Shown: positions 1 to 4,315 of the stretch, piece after piece
Position numbering within the stretch: position 1 is the first letter of the stretch
How the letters are laid out: each line of letters starts with the position of its first letter
Assembly (NCBI GenBank): GCA_964347545.1
Contig: CAYFZZ010000016.1
Coordinates: 1-7,923, forward strand
Reading direction: 5' to 3'
DNA from: CS4-C045 sp964347545
Lineage (GTDB): Bacteria > Planctomycetota > Planctomycetia > Pirellulales > UBA7805
DNA: 7,923 nt
Notes under the pieces: model-generated
The model's database searches: none
Told to the model about the DNA's origin: nothing
Seen by the model: only the letters and a program-made list of their open reading frames with translations
Program-made: the position numbers and the translations under genes

Positions 1-83
1 TCTGGCTCCTTTTTCGGCCGCCTACGTTTGATCCCTCCCGCAAACCCGCTCCCGAAAAAGGTGCCTGACTCCCTGGCAGCGCG
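1..83 (-). repeat. Dispersed hairpin repeat, copy 1 (truncated by window edge)
   Basis: The reverse complement of this stretch matches 2623-2705 without gaps, with four differences (positions 24, 34, 38 and 77). The core, 1-72, is a long inverted repeat. The arm at 52-72 pairs with the arm at 1-17, whose outer four bases lie beyond the window. An inner five-base stem (26-30 with 41-45) closes a ten-base loop. The three core differences all fall outside the stems. The element carries no gene. By structure it could be a REPIN or a MITE-like non-autonomous element; both ends of the complete copy begin GGAG, a head also seen on REP elements moved by RAYT transposases. The family assignment is inference. 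Confidence 0.8.
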
Positions 84-178
84 ATGCGGGATCCGAGTTG
101 CGGGATGCGGGTTGCGAGATCCGAGTTGCGCGTGCCAATCCCGGCCCCTCACCATTCACCATTCCCCATTCCCTCCTC
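81..178. repeat. Heptamer tandem array A
   Basis: Seven consecutive 7-bp units run from 81 to 129 and resemble GGGATGC, GGGATCC or GAGTTGC. After three degenerate units, the same register resumes at 151 with ACCATTC, ACCATTC and CCCATTC, followed by a pyrimidine-rich unit. The array fills the space between repeat copy 1 and the dehydrogenase start, so the upstream region of that gene has no recognisable promoter or ribosome-binding site. GGGATGC is the reverse complement of GCATCCC, the main unit of the array at 2747-2823. Confidence 0.8.
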
Positions 179-184
179 CCCCCC

Positions 185-1177
185 ATGAAAGCGGCTTACC
201 TGGAAGAAACTGGCCCGCCGGAAGTGATCCACTACGGCGATCTTTCCGAACCGCTCTGTGCGGCCAACCAAGTCCTGGTCCGGGTGGGGGCCGTGTCGGT
301 CAACCCGATCGACGTCTACATTCGGGGCGGAGCGAACTTTTTTTCGCTGCCGCGGCCTTACATTGTGGGCTGTGACCTGGCCGGCCAGGTCGTGGCCGTG
401 GGTGCCGCCACGACCGCGTTTCGCGTCGGCGATCGGGTGTGGGGCAGCAACCAGGGCGTGCTGGGTCGGCAAGGGACCTTTGCCCAGTACGCCGCGGTCG
501 ACCCTGCCTGGCTGTACCCCACCCCTGAGGGGGTGACGGACCAACAGGCCGCCGCCATCGCCCTGGTCGGCATCACCGCCCACCTGGGCCTCTTCCGCCA
601 CGCCCAGATCCAGCCCGGCCAGCGGCTGTTCGTCAACGGCGGCTCGGGCGGAGTGGGATCGACCGTGATCCAGATGTCCAAGGCCGTCAACGCCCGCGTG
701 ATCACCACCGCCGGCAGCGACGCCAAGGTGGCCGCTTGCCTGAGCCTCGGAGCGGACACGGCGATCAATTACCGGACTACCCCCGTGGCCCAGGCCGTGC
801 GGGAGGCCGCTCCGGAGGGGGGGGACGTGTATTGGGAGACGGTACGAGAACCGGATCTGGAGCGGGCGGTGGACCTGTTGGCCCCCGGCGGCCGCTTGAT
901 TTTGATGGCCGGCCGCGACGCTCGGCCCCCCTTTCCCGTCGGACCCTTCTACGTCAAAGGCTGCTCGGCCCACGGCTTTGTCATGTTCCAGGCCGACGCG
1001 GCCACCCAGCGGGCGGCGGCCGACGACATCAACCGCTGGCTGGCCGAAGATCGACTGCACCCCAGCATCGATCGCGTGTTGCCGCTGTCCGAAACGGTCG
1101 CGGCCCATCGGTTGCAGGAGCAGAACACGATTGGCCGAGCGGGCACGCTGGCCGGCAAAATCGTGCTCACCCCCTGA
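185..1177 (+). CDS. Zinc-independent NADPH:quinone reductase-like dehydrogenase (MDR superfamily)
   Basis: 330 aa, the normal length for quinone oxidoreductases of the medium-chain dehydrogenase/reductase superfamily. The GroES-like N-terminal domain (about 1-120) shows the SVNPIDVYIRGG motif (38-49) and GCDLAGQVVAVG (62-73). The Rossmann domain carries the glycine-rich nucleotide loop NGGSGGVGS (151-159), whose form usually binds NADPH. The cysteine ligands of zinc alcohol dehydrogenases are absent, so it should be a soluble, zinc-free reductase of quinones or other alpha,beta-unsaturated carbonyls; the true substrate cannot be read from sequence. ATG 185 is preferred over an in-frame TTG at 98 because MKAAYLEETG is the usual family N-terminus and the extra 29 codons would translate repeat DNA. 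No Shine-Dalgarno site precedes it. The 3' end overlaps the convergent mfnB gene by 11 bp. A run of eight G (817-824) encodes Gly212-Gly213. Confidence 0.93.
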   Translation: MKAAYLEETGPPEVIHYGDLSEPLCAANQVLVRVGAVSVNPIDVYIRGGANFFSLPRPYIVGCDLAGQVVAVGAATTAFRVGDRVWGSNQGVLGRQGTFAQYAAVDPAWLYPTPEGVTDQQAAAIALVGITAHLGLFRHAQIQPGQRLFVNGGSGGVGSTVIQMSKAVNARVITTAGSDAKVAACLSLGADTAINYRTTPVAQAVREAAPEGGDVYWETVREPDLERAVDLLAPGGRLILMAGRDARPPFPVGPFYVKGCSAHGFVMFQADAATQRAAADDINRWLAEDRLHPSIDRVLPLSETVAAHRLQEQNTIGRAGTLAGKIVLTP

Positions 1178-1907
1178 TCGCCGAACCCGGGCCGGCCGCC
1201 GCCACGCCCTGCACTGCTGCCGCCAGCTGGCGGACCTGAGCCAACTCCAGCGGCCCCTGGCGGCCGCCGCGGCAGGCCGCCCCGCGGACCGCCACGTAAT
1301 CGGGCTCCAGCGGCACGACCCGCGCCAGGGCGTCGGTGTCCAGCGACCCGGCCACGACGGCCAGCATCCCCTGCTGCCGAGCCCCGGCCAGGAGGTGGGC
1401 CAGCTGAGCGACGCTGAGCCAATCCAGCAACCCGCCTTGGCCTTTGCCCCAAGTGTCGATCAAAAACGCTCGGCAGCCCAGCTGGCCGCCGGCCTCCAAC
1501 ACCTGGTCGGGTGCCGGAGCGGCGGCCGAGCGATAATCGGCGTAGGCCACGGCGACCCGTCCCACGCTGGGGGGGAACTGGCCCAGCAGGGCGGACCACG
1601 CGTGTCGCCAATCGGCCCCTGTCCCTGCCAGCCCCACTGTCCCTGCCAGCCCCACCTTGGCGAAGGCCAGGCCGGGGGTGTTCAGCAGCTGATCCCGCGG
1701 GCAGGGCTGGTCCAGCTCGCCCATCGCCACGCTCAACGCCGCCCGCCCCGCCACCACGCGGGCCACGTCCGCCAGGGCACGGGGCGCGGGGGCCCCCAGC
1801 GAACCTCGTTGGGGCTGTTTGACATCCACCACCGCCGCTCCCCCGGCCAGGGCCAGCCGAGCCTCGGCGGCGTTCCGCACGCTGATCAACAAACCGGTGC
1901 CCGACAT
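1167..1907 (-). CDS. mfnB: (5-formylfuran-3-yl)methyl phosphate synthase, MfnB family (PF04476/UPF0264)
   Basis: 246 aa, close to the roughly 235 aa of archaeal MfnB. The family condenses two glyceraldehyde-3-phosphate molecules into 4-(hydroxymethyl)-2-furancarboxaldehyde phosphate, the furan precursor of methanofuran, through a Schiff-base lysine in a TIM barrel. Visible motifs are VVDVKQPQRGSLGA (D28, K30), AKVGLAG (K84) and LIDTWGKG (D151, K155), which I match to the Asp25, Lys27, Lys85, Asp151 and Lys155 positions recalled for the Methanocaldococcus jannaschii enzyme. A C-terminal PDYVAVRGAACRGGR segment (202-216) is also typical. In bacteria this family accompanies tetrahydromethanopterin/methanofuran-linked C1 transfer, which planctomycetes are known to carry; no other gene of that pathway is in the window. 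ATG 1907 lies 22 bp inside the upstream gene, with a weak AGGG just before it, suggesting translational coupling. Oddity: VGLAGT is tandemly duplicated at 85-96, beside K84. Confidence 0.9.
   Translation of the reverse strand: MSGTGLLISVRNAAEARLALAGGAAVVDVKQPQRGSLGAPAPRALADVARVVAGRAALSVAMGELDQPCPRDQLLNTPGLAFAKVGLAGTVGLAGTGADWRHAWSALLGQFPPSVGRVAVAYADYRSAAAPAPDQVLEAGGQLGCRAFLIDTWGKGQGGLLDWLSVAQLAHLLAGARQQGMLAVVAGSLDTDALARVVPLEPDYVAVRGAACRGGRQGPLELAQVRQLAAAVQGVAAAGPGSAIRG
1619..1654. repeat. 18-bp perfect tandem duplication inside mfnB
   Basis: Positions 1619-1636 and 1637-1654 are identical. On the minus strand they encode VGLAGT twice (MfnB residues 85-96). The duplication is in frame and adds six residues directly after the conserved active-site lysine segment. 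Perfect identity at DNA level suggests a recent slippage event, or a polymorphic site. Confidence 0.9.
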
Positions 1908-2422
1908 GTACCCTGCACTTCGCTGAGTCGGCGGTTCAGCTGGTTGACCCGCTCCAGATCCAACGGCTCGCACGCCGAACCGTAGATCGTAATATAGCCC
2001 TCCCGCCACGTGCCCCACATGGGCCACACCCGGCCCGCCGACCACCCCCCGGCCGCTTCGCGCAAGCGGACGACCACGGTCGCCAGTCGCAACCCCACCC
2101 GCTGGCCCCCCGGCACAGGCGGCGTTGCCCGTCCCAGAAAGAAACACTCTACCTCCTCGATCGGCACTCGGCACGGACCCCGCAACCGCAGGTTCAGGAT
2201 CAACTGGCCGTCGCGATAGCCGATCCGCGGGCGCCGCAGTTGCACCACGCTCCACCCCGCCGCCACCCCGCCCCCGCCGATCAACAGCAGGGCCCCGGGG
2301 CCTGGCCAGCGGCCCGACTCGGCCTGGCCGGCCAGCAGCAGTCCGGCCGCCAGTGCGGCCAGAGCCACCACCAGTTGGCCCACCAACACCCGCCCGTTCG
2401 GTCTTAACCAGGTCTGCGTCAT
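1886..2422 (-). CDS. Small membrane protein with two helices and a PH-like soluble domain (function unknown)
   Basis: 178 aa. Two hydrophobic segments (about 12-31 and 43-61) form a helical hairpin. The following soluble part (63-178) alternates short predicted strands (IGYRDGQLILNLRL, ATVVVRLR, GYITIYGS) and ends in a helix (about 154-168). This order, a two-helix anchor then a beta-rich domain with a terminal helix, resembles bacterial pleckstrin-homology-like membrane proteins, but I do not recognise a named family. The in-frame region upstream of ATG 2422 translates heptamer repeats (KVEGGRWKVEGG-like), so the longer reading is rejected. GTG 2425 is an equally possible start. The gene sits first in a minus-strand pair, and its stop overlaps the mfnB start by 22 bp, so the two are probably co-transcribed. 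A role in the MfnB pathway is not shown. Confidence 0.65.
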   Translation of the reverse strand: MTQTWLRPNGRVLVGQLVVALAALAAGLLLAGQAESGRWPGPGALLLIGGGGVAAGWSVVQLRRPRIGYRDGQLILNLRLRGPCRVPIEEVECFFLGRATPPVPGGQRVGLRLATVVVRLREAAGGWSAGRVWPMWGTWREGYITIYGSACEPLDLERVNQLNRRLSEVQGTCRAPVC

Positions 2423-2434
2423 CACGACCCTGCG

Positions 2435-2440
2435 TCCTCC
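2435..2440 (-). promoter_or_regulatory. Shine-Dalgarno-like GGAGGA before the membrane-protein gene
   Basis: On the minus strand GGAGGA lies 12 nt before ATG 2422 and 9 nt before GTG 2425. A second weak site, AGGG, is 5 nt from the ATG. It is the best ribosome-binding site in the window. It supports a start near 2422-2425 rather than in the repeat DNA, and its spacing slightly favours GTG. Confidence 0.5.
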
Positions 2441-2458
2441 GCGCTGCCGCCTACGGCC

Positions 2459-2528
2459 CTCTACCTTCGACCTTCGACATTCGACATTCCACCCTCCACC
2501 CTCCACCTTCCACCTTCCACCTTCGACC
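2459..2528. repeat. Heptamer tandem array B
   Basis: Ten consecutive 7-bp units in unbroken register. They begin with CTCTACC, then TTCGACC/TTCGACA, TTCCACC, CTCCACC, and TTCCACC again, and end with TTCGACC. Units vary mainly at positions 1, 4 and 7, and the plus strand is strongly pyrimidine-rich. The array begins just upstream of the ribosome-binding site of the minus-strand gene pair, so it must lie in or near their promoter or leader. Confidence 0.85.
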
Positions 2529-2536
2529 TTCTCTCC

Positions 2537-2571
2537 GCCGCCACCGGCGGCTAGTCCCGGCGCGCCGGGAC
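2537..2571. repeat. Two adjacent palindromic hairpins
   Basis: The first (2537-2551) is GCCGCC-ACC-GGCGGC, a six-base stem with a three-base loop. Two bases later, 2554-2571 is a perfect 18-bp palindrome (GTCCCGGCG and its complement). No T tract follows in either direction, so an intrinsic terminator is unlikely. They could be another REP-like element or a protein-binding site upstream of the minus-strand gene pair. Confidence 0.65.
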
Positions 2572-2622
2572 CGCTCAGGATGGACAGCCCACATGGCCGA
2601 TCCCACCCGCTGCCTTTGTCCA

Positions 2623-2709
2623 CGCGCTCCCAGGGAGTCAGGCACCTTTTTCGGGAGCGGGTTTGCGCGAGCGATCAAACGGAGGCGGCCGAAAAAGGAG
2701 CCAGACTCC
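2623..2709 (+). repeat. Dispersed hairpin repeat, copy 2 (complete core 2634-2709)
   Basis: The 76-bp core is bounded by imperfect 21-bp inverted arms (2634-2654 and 2689-2709, two mismatches), each beginning GGAGTC when read inward. An inner stem (GTTTG with CAAAC) encloses a ten-base loop. Homology with copy 1 continues outside the core to 2623. No coding potential is evident. Copy 1 lies in the opposite orientation at 1-83, so the two copies flank the dehydrogenase, mfnB and membrane-protein genes. Confidence 0.85.
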
Positions 2710-2746
2710 GGCCCTCTGCCGCTGACGGTTTGCCATCGTGGAGCTC

Positions 2747-2865
2747 GCACCACGCCACCCGGATCTCGCATCCCGCCCTCCGCATCCCGCCCTCCGCATC
2801 CCGTAACCCGCCACCCGCATCCCTTTTCACTCTTCAAATTTCACTCTTCACTCTTCACTCTCCCC
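2747..2865. repeat. Heptamer tandem array C, two unit types in one register
   Basis: Seventeen consecutive 7-bp units. From 2747 to 2823 they are GCATCCC-like (alternating with GCCCTCC, plus GTAACCC and GCCACCC). From 2824 to 2865 they become TCTTCAC-like (TTTTCAC, TCTTCAA, ATTTCAC, TCTTCAC twice, TCTCCCC). The register is unbroken across the change of unit. The second unit type is the reverse complement of the GAAGAGT array at the end of the window. Confidence 0.85.
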
Positions 2866-3037
2866 CCTTCCGCCAACCGCGTCGCCACCTTACCAGATCG
2901 TCGCACGACCGTCAGGCGGTCCAGCGATCCGGGGCAAGCCTTGTGGAACTGGCAGGCGGCGCGTAAAGTTGCGGCTGCTTCGGCGCCGCGACCTGCGGCC
3001 GATATCTCCCGCGAAATTGCCACGGGCCTGCCGCATC
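2866..3037 (+). other. Non-repetitive leader upstream of RNase D
   Basis: This stretch separates array C from the chosen RNase D start. It must hold the RNase D promoter unless that lies in the repeats, but I see no convincing -35/-10 pair and no Shine-Dalgarno site. An in-frame TTG at 2969 would extend RNase D by 23 residues. The added peptide is arginine-rich and has no counterpart in E. coli RNase D. Confidence 0.5.
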
Positions 3038-4315
3038 TTGGATTACGAGAAGATCACTACCGACCGCCAGCTGGCCCGTTTGTCCCAGGCCATCGCCGAC
3101 GCCCAGACCGTCGCCCTGGACACGGAATTTGTGTCCGAACACACCTACCGACCCCAGCTGTGCCTGGTCCAGCTGGCGGTGGACGGTCGAGCGGCGATTG
3201 TGGATCCCCTCGAGGTCCAGGACCTGGAACCGTTGTGGCGAGCCCTGGTCGAAGGCCGGCACCAGACGATTGTCCACGCGGGGCGGGAAGAGATCGTGTT
3301 CAGCCTCAACGCGACCGGCGCCGTCCCCGCCGACCTGTTCGATGTCCAGATCGCGGCCGGTCTGATCGGCTTGGAGTACCCAGCCGGCTACGGCACGCTG
3401 GTCCAGAAACTGTTGAACCAGAGCCCTCCCAAGGGGGAGACCCGTACCGACTGGCGGCGGCGGCCGCTGTCGGAACAGCAGCTGCAATACGCGCTCAGCG
3501 ACGTGGCCTACCTGGAACCGATGCGCGACCAGCTGGCCACGCGGCTGGACCAACTGCAACGCCTCCCCTGGCTGGCCGAAGAGATGCAGCGGTGGGTGGA
3601 GCAGGTCCGAGCGGGGCAGGGGGCCGAGCGGTGGCAGCGGGTATCGGGCATCGCCAACCTTTCCCCGCGGATCAAGGCCATCGTGCGGGAACTGTGGCGA
3701 TGGCGGGAGGGGGAGTCCGAGCGTCGGAATATGCCCCCTCGGCGGGTCTTGCGCGACGACCTGCTGGTCGAACTGGCTCGCCGCCAGACCACCGATCCCA
3801 AACGGATCCGCGCCGTCCGCGGCATGGACCGAGCGGACTTGCGGCGCGCGTACGACCAGCTGGCCGACTGCATCCGCCGCGGCCAGCAGGTCCCCGACCG
3901 GGACCTGCCCCAAAAGCTCCGCCGCCGACAGCTGCCCCCCCAGATCACCACCCTGGGCCAGTTCCTGGCCTCGGCCCTGGGCAGCCTCTGTCACGCGGCG
4001 AACTTGGCGCCCAGCATCGTGGGCAACCCCACCGACGTCCGCGACCTGATCGCTTACCGGCTGGGCTATTTTCACCAACACGACCCGCCCCCCGCCTTGA
4101 CGGTGGGGTGGCGCGCCCAGGTGATCGGCAGCGCGCTGGACGATCTGCTGGCCGGCAAGCTGGCGATCCGGATTACGGACCCCGCCGGCGAAGAACCGCT
4201 GGCCCTGGAACCGGTCGCCGCCGACCCCGCCCCTTCCAAGACGGCCCCTTCCACGACGGCCCCTTCCACGACGGCCTCTTCAAAGACGGCCCGTTCAACG
4301 ACGGATCGTCCCTGA
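3038..4315 (+). CDS. rnd: Ribonuclease D (DEDDy 3'-5' exoribonuclease with HRDC domains)
   Basis: 425 aa from TTG 3038. RNase D trims the 3' ends of tRNA precursors and other small RNAs in the cytoplasm using two metal ions. Residues 1-155 align without gaps to E. coli RNase D as I recall it: (M)DYEKITTD matches its N-terminus, D28 and E30 form motif I (LDTEFVSEHTYRPQL), and Y151 and D155 form motif III (YALSDVAYL). This fixes the start at TTG 3038; TTG 2969 is the alternative. Motif II reads HAGREE, with Glu at position 85 where E. coli has catalytic Asp85. An HRDC domain spans about 193-285 and a second HRDC-like domain about 304-379, both expected for RNase D. The last 30 residues are a Ser/Thr/Ala/Pro/Lys tail encoded by a 15-bp tandem repeat. 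The 3' end overlaps the convergent DUF11 gene by 21 bp. Confidence 0.94.
   Translation: MDYEKITTDRQLARLSQAIADAQTVALDTEFVSEHTYRPQLCLVQLAVDGRAAIVDPLEVQDLEPLWRALVEGRHQTIVHAGREEIVFSLNATGAVPADLFDVQIAAGLIGLEYPAGYGTLVQKLLNQSPPKGETRTDWRRRPLSEQQLQYALSDVAYLEPMRDQLATRLDQLQRLPWLAEEMQRWVEQVRAGQGAERWQRVSGIANLSPRIKAIVRELWRWREGESERRNMPPRRVLRDDLLVELARRQTTDPKRIRAVRGMDRADLRRAYDQLADCIRRGQQVPDRDLPQKLRRRQLPPQITTLGQFLASALGSLCHAANLAPSIVGNPTDVRDLIAYRLGYFHQHDPPPALTVGWRAQVIGSALDDLLAGKLAIRITDPAGEEPLALEPVAADPAPSKTAPSTTAPSTTASSKTARSTTDRP
4230..4304. repeat. 15-bp tandem repeat at the convergent gene junction
   Basis: Five head-to-tail 15-bp units (4230-4244, 4245-4259, 4260-4274, 4275-4289, 4290-4304). Units 2 and 3 are identical; the others differ at a few positions. 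In RNase D they encode the five-residue repeat of the tail (APSTT-like). The last unit also contains the TGA stop (4295-4297) of the opposing gene. Because 15 is a multiple of three, gain or loss of units would keep the RNase D frame. Confidence 0.9.

Noticed and set aside
28..375. Open frame covering repeat copy 1 and the start of the dehydrogenase
   Set aside because: It translates the hairpin repeat and a heptamer array and then runs out of frame over a well-supported gene.
1178..1210. Possible terminator after the dehydrogenase
   Set aside because: The GC-rich stretch has no clear stem with a T tract and lies within the convergent mfnB coding sequence.
1886..2623. Longer reading of the membrane protein starting at 2623
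   Set aside because: The extra 67 residues are translated from heptamer array B and the adjacent hairpins, and they precede a good GGAGGA site for a start near 2422.
2747..2865. Possible CRISPR array
   Set aside because: The repeats are contiguous 7-mers with no spacers and no cas genes nearby.
4245..4304. Pentapeptide-repeat-like product (FHDGP units) in another frame
   Set aside because: It arises from reading the 15-bp repeat in a different frame; RNase D continues through this region in its own frame to a normal stop.
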